Assembly: GCA_031763025.1 (NCBI GenBank)
Contig: JASSKH010000010.1
Location: 10,743,427-10,807,426, forward strand
Source: Macrocystis pyrifera
Lineage: Eukaryota; Sar; Phaeophyceae; Laminariales; Laminariaceae
Direction: 5' to 3'
Length of the DNA: 64,000 nt
This document shows, one piece after another, positions 43,393 through 56,700 of this stretch. A model generated the notes under the pieces. That model had not been told where the DNA came from. It did no database searches and worked only from the letters and a program-made list of their open reading frames with translations. The position numbers and the translations under genes were made by a program. The stretch's first letter is position 1. Each line of letters begins with the position of its first letter.

Positions 43393-46300
43393 GTTCATCC
43401 ACATTACATGTGCCCGTCTTCCGGTTGAATCTATACATAGATATGATGATAGCAGACATGGAGCTCGTCGTCCGTCGTTCGTCATTCGTCATTGTTCGCC
43501 ATCGTTTCGTCTGACTGTATGTCACACGTGCAGTCACGAGTCATGAACCATCCCGTGGGGCACAAACTAAAAGAAGGAGTTCGTCGTTGACAACAGTGAT
43601 CAGTAAAAATGATTTCGTATGACATCCGTCAGCTGTGTGACTTCGACTGATAGACTGTGTAGTCAATACTCGGCTTTGTAAGCGGAGACATAAACACATC
43701 GTCGGCGGCTCGGCCGCACGTCTTCTACACCAATACATATATACTTCGTATATATATCTATATATATCATGTGTCATACCTACCTCGCGAAGGATACCAG
43801 GTGCTTACAGGTTGCGTTCGCGGCTGCCCCTTTGTGGACTTGAAATCATCGTATTCATAGCTCACTCCAAGTGCTGTCCATTCGCTCGTATCACACACCT
43901 CCCTTTGTACGGTACCCGCAGGTGTTGGCGGCGGCCATGCGGCGGCTGACGGAGGACCCGTACTTGACGCTTGGTGTAGATCCGGATAGCAACGAGGCGA
44001 CCATCAAGAAGGCCTACCGAAAACTTGCGCTGAAGTATCATCCGGATAAAAACAAGGCCACCCCCACACTTTTTCAGGCGGTGCAAGGGGCTCATGTAAG
44101 CCTGTTTTCCAATTCAACCCTTGTACGTACATTAATAATACTGCAAAAAAAATCCTGCACTAATAATCCCAAGTATTTCTCCCCCCCCCCCAAATATGTA
44201 CGTACAGAGTAGTACCATAAATACCTGATACCTGGTAGTCGGGTAGACCTCATTGAAACGACCATGAGTGAGGTTGTTTGAGAGTGGCTTGTCGCCGGGA
44301 GTCGTCGTATCTAAAACGGCCACCTTATACCACACCGGGCGGAAATGTAAGGACCGTTTGGTATTCATAAATATAATCCAACGGTCCATACATAAACGTC
44401 CACAAAGTGGTACTCAGGACCGTTCACCAAGAAAGCCAGGCTGATATTTGAAGGGAACCACAGCAGTAAGATATTCAGGATGTACATACTGAACTTGGTC
44501 AAGAACGTACCCATTATCACACAATAAATCCAGCCTGGGACTAGTGTCATGGTATAAACCCGGCTCCCCCCTAGTGCTATTATATGGCGGCGCTACTGTT
44601 GTTTTTTGGGAGAAAACTACTTGCCCTGTACGCATAGTAGTGTAGGTCAGAACCACATGAGCTGGGCAAGAAGAGCAAGATATTTATAATCCTTCGTACC
44701 TGTACATGTACAGCAGTATAGGGCACCTAAAAGATATCGAAACGAGCAACAAGGATTTGAGGTATTCGGGAGTCGTTGTGCCGATACTAGTGTAGAATGC
44801 ACCTTTCTGGTTTGTCTTTTCTTTCTTGGGCAGGGTTGGGGACGGTTTTTGCGTATTTGTCCCGCCTACCCCCCACGTTCAGTGTCGGGACTGGTCTGGG
44901 TAATCGGGCCACTGATTTGTGGCACAGGACTCGTTTCCAGAGTTGTGGGCTGGGTTTGGGTGGTTCTTGGCATATTCCGTGTTATTTTTCTTCTCGTTTT
45001 TCGTATTCACTTTTCGCTTTTCCATGCAACTTCCTCGCCCCCCCCCGTTGCGGGCGGCATGGCGATGGCTTTCGTTGACGAAATATTCCTTCCCCTTAGG
45101 GCTAGGCCTTCCTTTTTTTCTTCGTACTTTGTCGGCTTCGTTGCCTCGCCGTTCAGAGGTATGGGAGTGGGTCTTGAGGAGTCGCATCTTCGACTCATGT
45201 TTTACTTCGTGGAATCGGGGTTTCCACGAATTTCCCATAATTCTGCATATACGGCTCATCAGAGTGGGCTAGGGTTATGATTTTACGTTCAATGAGGCTG
45301 AAAGCCCGGTAATCACCTGGGTTCAAGTATTAGGATCGCACTTGTAGTACTTGGGAAGCGTATCGTAGATGGAAAACCAGGGGTTTTCCCAGCGAGGCAC
45401 AAGCTCGGCTCTTAGTCTCCGCGTGCACGAAAGGAAAAAAGCTGCTCTTCTTCTATCTCTAAGCAACCAAGACACGTGAGTACCAACGAGTACCGGCTTA
45501 ACCCTTATAGAACCGCAGTCCCGTTTTTGAGGACAAACCACTCTAATTCCAAGTACTTTTTCCCCAAAACGGGACCGCAGTCCTGAAGGGATAGGGCAAG
45601 CCTGTCCGGGATACAAAGTGTCTCGACCTTGATCGTAACACACCCACTAAAAAAAAAACAAACCCAGCGTGGACCACGTTTCCTGTTTCTTATTAATAAG
45701 TGTCCTGTACGACATGCAGGTATCCTGTCGTAATGTGCACGTACACTCGCAGAGGTTGGAAAATATCTGTCGATATCGGAACGACAGTAGCATGACTTCT
45801 CCTTAGCACCACCAGCTGCTGCCGTGGTTGTTCGTTTAGCTTCATGCTCTCCGCTGACTACCAGGTTTTGAGTACCTGGTACTCATTACTGCAAGACGAC
45901 ATCACCAGTTACAGTAGGATTATCTAAGTGCCACGGAAATCATCAACAGAGAGTCTAGACCGAGCCCGCCAGCCCTTTTTCCCTCCTTTGAGCACTTGTA
46001 CCTTTGATTTTTCAGGATGTCCTCATCGACCCGGCCAAGCGTGCCGATTATGATTCCAGGCGGAAAAAACAACAAGAATCCCTCAACAGGTACGCATCAA
46101 CTTGAACCGGCTACCAAGTCAATGGTGCTACTCGTAGTGCGATGTAACTGCAGTACGTACCCTCGTACGAGTATTCACTTGTTGTTTCCACTCGGTGCCC
46201 CGACCCTGACCCCTCTTCCACCCTGAAAATTGCAATCGGTTCTTGATCTTTCAGACGATACAAGCAACAACAGTATATCGTATCTGTCTGTAGTTTGCGA

Positions 46301-49300
46301 CGGCCTGTGATATGTACCAGATATGGCATCGGGTTCGACGGGTTTTGAAGCGGATATTGCAGGGACAACCGCTAGCCCTTGTTTGCAACTGCCAGCGAGG
46401 GGTATGGTACTTCCAGCAATGGGTGGTAGGGGGGGCTCTCTTTGTTTACGAGTTTATGATCGTTGAGGCGATGAGATAAGTCAACGATGGAAACCGGTAT
46501 GACTAGACAAACGCCAGTTGCTTGCTGCTGCTGCTGCTGCTGCTGGCACGGAGCATCAAGTACTAATTGAAGGGGGCTAATAAGTGTCGGATGTGTTTAT
46601 CGTTCTTCACGTTGTGCTCATGTTGCAGGCAAGCGGCTGAATAAACTCCACTGGCAAAAATGATGACACACTCATTCCAAGTAGCTTGTCCCCATAAACG
46701 TGGGTGCTGTTGTGAAGGGGGTTTCATCGCTTTGCAGTTTACTTCGACGGCTGAATTTCTGCTTCATAGAATTTTTTCCGGTACAGAAGTCCACGGTTTG
46801 GAAGTGATACGGGATGAAATACCACAGCTCGATAGTGCCGTTCTCTTGCGTACCGGAATTGCGGTGCACCTATTGTTCTGCATATACTTTTCTCCCATTG
46901 AGGCTCTTTTGATGTATCTAGCCTGTTTCGTTACTACGGGTCATTTTTTAGGGAAACAATCTCTCTGTGGCGGCCCCTAATATTTTGGCCCAAAACGAGG
47001 AGAGAGAGTATTTCTGAAGATAACAAATGTAGCATCGATGGGAAGCCTATTGTCGACCGCAAATTTCGCACAGACAGCATTTTCCATTCACGCACTATAG
47101 TACTGCCGTAGTTCTTGATATACATACACCTGTTGAGTGGGGTGCTTTTGGGCTTATTTTGGACGCATTTACTATGGGCCTCCGTGATAGTACTACAGTA
47201 GCTAAGGTGAGAACATCGTCATTACTCCTTTACTACGGTATACAACGAACGCTACCAAACCCTGATGCTGCAATAGGCTGCGGAAGCACCCGAAAGCAGC
47301 CGGAGCAACCGCCGACAACCGAGCGGCGGCAGCGGCAGCTAAGCCTGCAGCAGCGACAGCTAAGCCTGCCGCTAAGCCTGCGGGGTCAGCAGCGCCAGCA
47401 GCGGCGTCGGCAGCCGGCGCCGCGCCGAAAGCTTCGCAGGCAGCACCGAAAGCTCCGCAGGCAGCACCGAAAGCTTCGCACCAAGCAGATGCAGGCGGTA
47501 GTCGAGCCGGGGCTGCAGGCGGGAGTACTAAGAAGGTGGGAGGCGTATTATTTCACTGATAATGCCACTACACCGAGAGACTCTACTGAGCATTTATGGT
47601 GGACGAGCTTTTATTCTGCACCCAGCACCTTTATTGCACGTGCGTAAGAAGCTTTGATGGACTACTGTAAAAGCATCAAACATACCGGTATAGCACTCTA
47701 TATGAAAAATCAGGATGGGCATTGGGTGCACTGGTGTCGTTGGGTAGAAATATCGGTTTCAGTGTGGTTACAGTGGTTACAGCTGTTATTGCAGGTATGA
47801 TCAAGCCTCTCTCCCAGGCGTTCCCGACGACTGTCCTTCATGCGACTTGCCACCCTGACTGTCTGACGGCCGGTGATAAGGGCGAGCAGAGGGATATTAA
47901 GCACTGGGAGCAATTTCGCTTGGCGATTAAGTCTATTGATAGTGTAGTATGAGCATCATACGTGAATGAGTGTGAGCACGGTAAAATAGATCACACATTT
48001 CTCACGAACGGTTCAACAATTGGGACGAGCAAAAGGGCTACACTTCTTTCTGCACACCTGCTCATTTAGAAACCCTCCTGCTCGAAGAAGGTCGTGGATT
48101 TTTGGGCTACGTCCCCTCTATCTTGCCTCTACATGTAGCAAGCAGTAGTAGTAGTTGTCAATATACCTCACCGCCTGGTGGTGCACGGGTGACAGCTCCG
48201 TTCCATTCGATGACGTTTGGGCGACTACGAAGTTTACCGTCGGGGGCGACATCTTCCCGTCGCCCGCGCATCCACCTACACGGAATGAATTGTCCCTGGT
48301 ATAGGACAAACATCTACTGTAGTAATTATTACTTAGAAAACCAGCACGAAGAAAGTCAAGCTGACAATTACAGGAAATCGGAAATTGGGAGCCGTTACAA
48401 CGGACTCAATTTTGAGTCCACCCTTTCCTACATAGGAAGACCCACCCTGGGTCATCACCTCGATTTCTAATTATTTCTATGCATGTTTCTTGCACATTGA
48501 TTTGATTAGCGGAACGCGCGAGAGCGTGAGTTAGCTACATTCGATGAAAAACGACGAGCAGTGGGAATGTTGAACCCTATGCGCGATCAAAATGAAGGCA
48601 CGCATCGAGGAGGAGGAGGGACGACACCTGTGACCACGGCCTCTCCAGAAGATCGCCGAGAAAAACCTCCTACTACGGGGGACCATAGTAAATAGGACCA
48701 AGTATTGTTAGTAAAAATAGGGAAATATATATACATTTGTGTGTGCCGTAGGTCCTATATACTATATGGTCCCCCGTAACACGAGTTTGGCTGGAAAGTA
48801 AAAGTGATGATGAAAAAAACCCCGATAGATGTCTTGCACTGTACATAAACTGGTATGAAAACAACTTTGTACCTTTCTATCAAGATAGGGGTACAGTACG
48901 TACATTTTCGGAGACCGCTCTCTTAAGCAACTGCTGTATACCATATTAAACCTCGCCGAACAACCGATATTTGGTTTGAAAACAATCGCAAGCTAGTACA
49001 AGGCCATTGGCTAGGGTAGGTACCTGACGGATATTATTGTGTAACACGCATTACGCATTGGATGAAACGATGCACAATGGTTGGGTGTATAGGTCCTCAG
49101 TTGAAATAATTGATGTCATGGTTGATGTATTGTTTGAGAAGAAACCCCGCTAGTGACAAATAGTTGCTTGACTGAACAATGAAACCCCTCTCTTAAACTG
49201 TTGTAGTACGGCTCTGAAGTTAATTTTTTGTGCCTTCCTCCCCTCCCCCCTAATTGTCATACGGCGGTAGCCCAACGCGGCAAAGGTTCAGGGAGACGCT

Positions 49301-52300
49301 GGAAGAGCGAAGGCAGCACAAGCGCGCCCGTCCTTTCATCCCAGTGAAGTTGAAAAGGTAACCTGCTTCGTTTCCTCAGTACGCGCCGTTGTGTTGGTCT
49401 GTCGGCATGTCTGGTCGGTCACTATACATGGGTCTCAAAGAGACTGGCACCAGTGTTTGTTTGAAGGAAAACCCAGCGCTGTTGCATCAAGCTCCCCTTG
49501 AGTACGCTACCCACGCGTGGAACTCATGCAAGGGAGGAGCAGCATTTAATGATTGGATACCTCTGTACCTCGCTTAAGAGGCTCTAGGCCTCACCTGCCT
49601 TCTGAGTTCTACTGTAGAATCATTGTAAGCCAAGCCCGATACACAAGACCCATGTGGGCTACGTACGGCAGGTATCTAACAAATCATACAGCCAAGCAAC
49701 CCGGTTCAGCGAACAACCCTTTCGTACCTCCTTGGGCCCCAGACAATGGCTCCAGTAATACGTTTGTACGCCCTTCTTTTACCTTCACTTTGGTCTTCGA
49801 TTTCGTCTTCAGCCTTCGCTTCGGTTTCTATCTCCTTTTTCCTTCGTCTTTCTTTGTGTTCACTTTGGGTGATTTCTCCTTTCGCCTCCGCTTTGAGTTC
49901 TGTCTCTCTCTCCTTTAGTGGTTGTTCTCAGCGAACACCCCCCCTTCGTAGTGTTTGGGTTCCATTACGAGGTGTGGGGGGATCTATAGCCTCATGTATT
50001 TTGTTTCGAATAGCCGCATCTTCGACCACCCTTTTCCTGGCCGTTTGGGATGAACTTCGTCATCACCCTCCGACCATCTTGTGGTCTGCATATACGACTA
50101 TTCAGGGTGGGCTAATATGATATGAGTGGAGCACTCATGGGCTATAGATATAGATAATATGTTGCAGTCTTGTAGTCTCACGAATACGAGTATAATCCGA
50201 AGAACGGATTAACCCGGCGGATACTCCGTTAGTCGAGAGTAGCGTTCTTTTAGGAATGTTCCCTAGGGCGGATAATCCGTTAGACGAGAGTAATTTTCCT
50301 CAACGCAGATAGGACCACGAAGTGAGAAGTTCTTATAACAGAAGAACGATCGGTAGCCATAGGAAAGTTCTGTAGGCGTATATCAGATAAGAGGATTTTA
50401 GGAGAGCTTGTGGCGTGGGGTGGGACGAGTATATCTCGGCATCGAGTCCCGCCCCCCTACCTCTCACTTCTCTACCAGAGCACCTCCTCAGCTCTCGCCA
50501 TCAATAAGAAGATCTAAATCAGAAGAAGCGAAGCACTGCTTTCCAGCTGCCAGAACCACCTGCGTCCCTTACCACTACCCTTACCACTACCCTATACCGG
50601 GCCCCGCTTCACACAAGTACACATACACACCGAATCGAGACACACGTATTGGGTGTGCAGGTCCTCAGTTGCGATGTTTGATGCGATAATTGAGGAGCCC
50701 AGTCGGCGGCAAAAACTGTTTAAGCTCAACCATTGCTTAAAAACGCAATCCCTACTGTAGTGCCGCTCAACCGCGTAAATGCCACGCTTGATTGCTGCTG
50801 AACCGATCTACACAGCATTTCTCAGAAAAAAACGAGTAATGCTTCGGGCGCTTTTTAACTCCCCGCCGCCTTATTGCTTGGACAGTTATTATTGCCTGGG
50901 TAGCCCCGATTTGTTCGCAAGGAGATTTAAGCTCTCAATTTTTTCCCCTCCGCCCATGCCCTCGTGCTTTGCCCTTTGCAATCTGAACAAAGATCCCGGA
51001 AGTCAACCAGAACCCCATACCCTCGTGCTCTGCCGTTTTTATCCAGAACGAACATGCGGGAATTGATGGTTAAGCTCTCGACCATTCCTCGTGCTCCATA
51101 CGCTGGTGTTCTGCCTTTGGCCGTGTCTGAACGACGATATCGGAATTGATATTGAAGTTCTCATCCACTCCCCCGCCCATGCGCTGGTGCCCTGTGCCCT
51201 CGCGCTCTATCTATGCACTTGTGCTCCATAACGATCGTGCTCTGCTCTTTAGCATTCTAAAACAGATGCCGGTATTCTGGATTGTTTCAATAAACGGCCC
51301 CCACATCCTTGCGCTCTGCCGTTTTCGCTCCTAGCATACATGCGTGAATTGGTATGTAAGCTGTCTCAACCATTCCTCGTGCTCCATGCGCTCGTGGTCT
51401 GGTCTGGTCTGGTCTGGTCTGGTCTCTGTGCGTTCCGAACGATGAACGGGAGTTGAGATTCAAGCTCTCAACCATCCCTCCATCCTTACGTTCGTGATCT
51501 GCCCTCTGCATCCCTAAAAACGCATTCTGGGAATCAACAAACGCCCCTGATACCCTCGTGCTCTATGTGTACCCTCGTCCTCCACACGATTGTGCCCTGT
51601 ATTTTTCGTGCTTTGCTCTTTGCATTCCAAGCAAACATCCAAAAATTCAATCTTACGCCCCCATACTCTCGTGCTCTATCCCCTCGTGCTCCTTTTGCCC
51701 TTTGCATTATGAACCAAGATATTGGAATTCAATAAGCGTTTCTACGAGGAGTGTCGGCGAGAGGCTCAGATGAACTACCAATCCAAGACTGGCAACGGGG
51801 CAACGGGAGCGCCGCCCGGGACATCAACGCACCAGGTGAGCAATCACAAGCCTTGCCTGATTCTCTATCGCGGCGTGATGCGGAGATGCTGTTGGCTGTT
51901 GTAGGTGTCCCTTTCTTGTTTGAAGCTGTGGGCAAGAAATGACAACGATCACGGATATGGCAATCGTATCGAACATCCGCTCTCGATCACAGTCTTGTCC
52001 TGCAGGCGAACAGAACTACTGTACAGCAGTACATGACACGACTCTCCGAACAGGGATGAAACACTCGTCGCTCGTGCCCTTGTATATGAAGTTTTTTTAT
52101 AGTCCGGGCGCAGTGATCTATCATAGCATCATTTAGCATGACTATCATATCATTGCTATATTTGCCATCGTAACATGTGCAGCTTATGATTAACGTAGAT
52201 CAACTCAGGCGTAAGAAAAATACTAGGCAAATAGGGAAACAAGAACAAGAGTAAAGTAGCACTTTACTGTAAGTCAAACTCACTGGTTTACAACCTTGCA

Positions 52301-53683
52301 GCTTGACTTCGATCTACTTCCAGCTTGATCTCGTTCTACTCCCACTCGTTTTGGCTCATTTTATTGTCGCCATGGTATATATCTGCACCCACCGTATTCC
52401 ACAACGCATGCAGCCTCCACCCTAGCCGAAGATGGAGAGCACTATGTAGCCGGACGGTATTAAAAATGCCCACGGTAACAGATTCGTGCTACCGTACAGT
52501 TGCACCTACCTGGTATGCTGGTATGAGGTTCCTCGCTTGAGGGACTCAACACCATTAGTAAGTCACCCATACACCGACTTTGAGTGGGACAGATCGCGAT
52601 CTATCTATCTAAGCTAGGTCCTGACCTGCCGTCATGAGACGTGGTGCAGTACCTGTCTATAGTACAGATCCAACCCAGGAATCATGTGCTACTGCAAATC
52701 GTGCAGGTTATACGGTTCCCACCCACCCACCCGGCAACACGAGAAGCTAGTAATAGATCATAAAGATCAGGAATACGCCTGCCCTGAAGGATCTACGTCA
52801 TAAAGTGGGAATCGATTATCTGTCTAAGATGGTCGTAACACCGTTGTAAAGTACTGTAAAGTAGTAAAACTTTTTCAACGATACTGGGTAGCAGCTCCTA
52901 TGACTCGTACTAGCTCCTCAGTTCTTTTTTTTTTTTAGCAGCCTCATCAGCCAAAACATTGCTTCCACAAATGGTGCTACCCCTTCCCCTGACCCCAAGT
53001 AGCCAAAGTCTGCTGTGAATAACAACAGTGCTCGATATTGCCACCATGATATCCGCGCCCACCCTGTTCCACTACGCATGACAGCCCCTATCCCAGTCGA
53101 ACATGGCAAGTGCTAAACGCGCCCACCCTGTTCCGCAACGCATGCATGTCATCATGGTAAATCGCATGTGATGTGATGGTATATGGTACATAGCCTCCAC
53201 CCCGACCGAAGATGCGGAGTACCAACCGGACGGAGTCTACCGTAACGCTGGAGTGGCGCTGCGGAGACCTCCCGGTAACGACTGCCTACGAGCTGCAGTG
53301 GAGACAGCGGGGCCGGGCGGCCTCTGATTGGGTGAGCGGACTGATGCTTCTATCTGATTGGCTACTGATACTACAGTAATACAACGCTAGTGGTAGCCCC
53401 TACTTGTGCTACTATCTGATTGGCTACTGATAATAATACTACGTACGGTAGTGGTAGCCCCTACTTATGCTTCTATCTAATTGGTTACTGATACTACAGT
53501 AATACAACCGTAGTGGTAGCCCCTACTGGTGTTACTATCTGATTGGCTACTGATAATTATATTACGCTGATGGTTGCCCCCACTTTATCTGATGCTCCTT
53601 GCTTGCGGAGCTCCATACTCTGCCTAACAAAACTGAGTTTCCGATAACCTGTGCTACCGCCTGCCGGTACATACGAGCTGAAG

Positions 53684-53724
<41 letters not shown>

Positions 53725-56700
53725 CTGTAGGTGTACGTATAGGTGTAGGTGTAGGAGTGGGTAAGCGGCAGGGCTGTGACTTTGCTGCCTATAAGTCGCC
53801 GACTTGTCATTGCCAGTAGTTGACTATCAACAGGTGTCACAGCAGTTAGTTGCTTGCGTGTTACAATAATTTGCGGGTGCTACTGTGTCGTTGTACGTAT
53901 CTGACCGACGCATTTAGAGCTCGACATGTGTTACTTACTGGTAGAAATCAAAATCAATAGGTTGGCTTATTCTCGCCACCCAAACTCGTGATATTGATAG
54001 TATCTACGATTAATAGTAGTGTACAAGGGTAGCCGTGAGGTCCAGTCAACTTAATGCCCTATTAAGAGTAAGCGGACGATAAGGGTACACCCAATTAATC
54101 TGAGGCTCCTAACTTGATTATAATATAAGGATTATAGCATAAGACCTCCATGCCTCGCCCAAAAACTGAGTTTGGCAAAACAAAAAATAATTGCTCAATC
54201 AACCTGATGAACGAACGCATGGCCCTATGAATACCACTATGAGCGAAAATATAAGGACGTTTCGGCCTTCATATTAATGTCAAAACGACCTTTATGTATC
54301 CGTCCATAGTGGTACTTGGTGCCTATGACGAGGGAAATCAAGTGTGGAGAGTGAACATAGGGAGATACTTGATTTTTGGGTCCATCATGGGCTCTGATTG
54401 CCATGGTATGGCCCCCTTGATACACTAGTCTTGTCTTATACAACACAATTGGAAACCCGACGACGATAAGGCAAGCCTCATTGGGTAACTGTTCAGTGCT
54501 GTCCAGTGCTGTCAGTGCTCTTGAGGTAAGGAGCCCCCTCCGTCAGTCAGAATGGTACACTACTATCGCGGCACACATCAGCGCTCGGCCCGATCCCTTT
54601 AGTTCGAATCTTACACGAGTACCACTCTGACCAATACCATCGTCCCCGTTTAGGCTCTGATGAGCTTACGAAACGATCCTTACGTTTCCTGCCAGGGTGG
54701 TATCACATGCCAGTGGCAGGTATCAGTGTATGTATGATACTGATACCACCATTCCTCAACGATGAGCTTGGAAGGGTTGCACCGAAACCACGATGACGCA
54801 AATGACCGATTGCTGTGTCGACCAATGGGCGCACACGATTCCCTCGCTGCGCTCACACACTACTTCGTCCGCCCTTCCGTACTCTTGTTACCACCGTTTG
54901 ATAGTTTCTTACGTCCAACATGTTTCGGTTCTTGCTGTTTTTTGAGGAGTACACGAGAGAAAAGCACAACGTGGCTTATAGTTATTGGTACACAGCATTC
55001 TCTGATAGGGTTGAGCCTGCAACCTTCAGGACTTTTCTTTGGTGCAACAGCAATGTTTCCCCCGGATCCGGCCCAACCGACCTCCTCCCCCACTCGCTTC
55101 CTTTTCACCTATACTCCCAACAGGTGACTTCTCCTATCCTGGTCGTTGGCAACTCCTGCCGCAAGAAAAATCTGGAACCCTGCGCTTGCTATGAGTTTCG
55201 AGTTAGAGCTGCGAGCGCGTGGGGGTGGAGCGTCCACTGTGATCCTGTCATGGTGGTTACGCTATCGACAGCGGCGGTTAGCAAGGAAGAGGGAGGGAAC
55301 GCTTCCGCCTCCCCGAGGCAAAAGGCAAGAGAGAAGACCATAATTCTCTCTCTGTGCCTTAAAGCAGAAAATTAATTTTGTTTACACAGAATTATTGTAC
55401 GATACGTACGATAGCCATTCTCCGATGCTGTTTTGTTGTTTTTTTTCAATGTTTTGTTTTCGTTTTTTTTTTCATGTGCATGGTGTATTAATAGTTGAAA
55501 TTACAAGAAACGAACAACAAGTTTGCTTTGAAACAGGATCTCGCGGACGATTTTGTTTCGTTTCACTTCTTGATGTTTTTACTACGGGGGTCCATAGTTA
55601 ATAGGACCTATGGTATACATAAACACTTATATCTTACCTATTTCTACTAACAATATTTGGTCCTATTTACTATGGTCCCCCGTAGTAGTGTGCTCGTACT
55701 CCTTTGTGATGAAAATCTTATTTGTCGAGCCAAATATGCTCAGCGTAACCTTAACCCTACACCTTCCCGATATTTCATTCTGATTTTGCTCAATGTCCGG
55801 TTTGCTGCGTATTCTTCGGAGGCAGCCCAAGAGGCGGTCGTGCAGAGTGGCGGCTGGAACAGAAGTGGCGATTGGATCACCCTGTGCAACCCTTATGTTC
55901 GCGGGAGGGTGATTCTTCCATCCTATCTTGACCCTGTACCATCCTTGTGAAAGAACTGCTGCTCTAATTTGTTCGACTACATAGCCCCCCCCCCCCCCGC
56001 CCGCCCTCCTCTATGGTCATACGACTACGGTCATGCATGAGATTGAGTACATCTCTCCGATCGAGTACACCTCCCCCTCCCCCCGCCCGCCCTCCTCCGC
56101 CCAAAATCCCGAAGTCCGTACGTATTCCCGCAATGTGCACTTTCACTTTCCGCTGAACAGCTGCCGGCGAGTCAGTCGAAAGCAACCAATACGAATTGAG
56201 ATCGTTTTCGTCTTCGTTTAATTCCGACTACGCAAACTGCGTTTCATACACACGCAGTCTTGTGCGGCCAACAGGTGCCAGGCAGAAATATCCGTCGGAT
56301 TACCCTGTGTAAAATTTTGTGTCCGTTGGGATCACCCTGTGCAATCCTTGTGCTCGTTGGATCACCCTGTGTAGCCATTGTGTCCGTTAGAATACCCTCT
56401 GCAGTTTTGTGTCTGTTGGACCATCCTTAGCAACCATTGTGCAAGGTCTGCGGTGCTATCAATAGTGGCAGCTAGTGTCGTGGGGGGGAGGGATGGTGGG
56501 TCGATGGGAAGGAAAGGGGTGGTGAAGGAACGCCTGTTTCAAATCGTCTCGGTGACTACACAAGCCGCAATATCGAGGAGGGAGTCGCGCTTCCAACTCC
56601 AGCTTAGGGACCGCCAGGAAGCGAGAAGGAGCAGGGGGGGGGGTGACACACCCACCCCGATAGCGTAGGGATGCAGTTTGGATGCGGCTTAGGATCTGAG

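Noticed and set aside
49553..50120. Phe/Leu/Ser-rich ORFs resembling membrane proteins
   Set aside because: They arise from a repeated CTTCGTCTT-like sequence shared with 44800-45275. No splice support.
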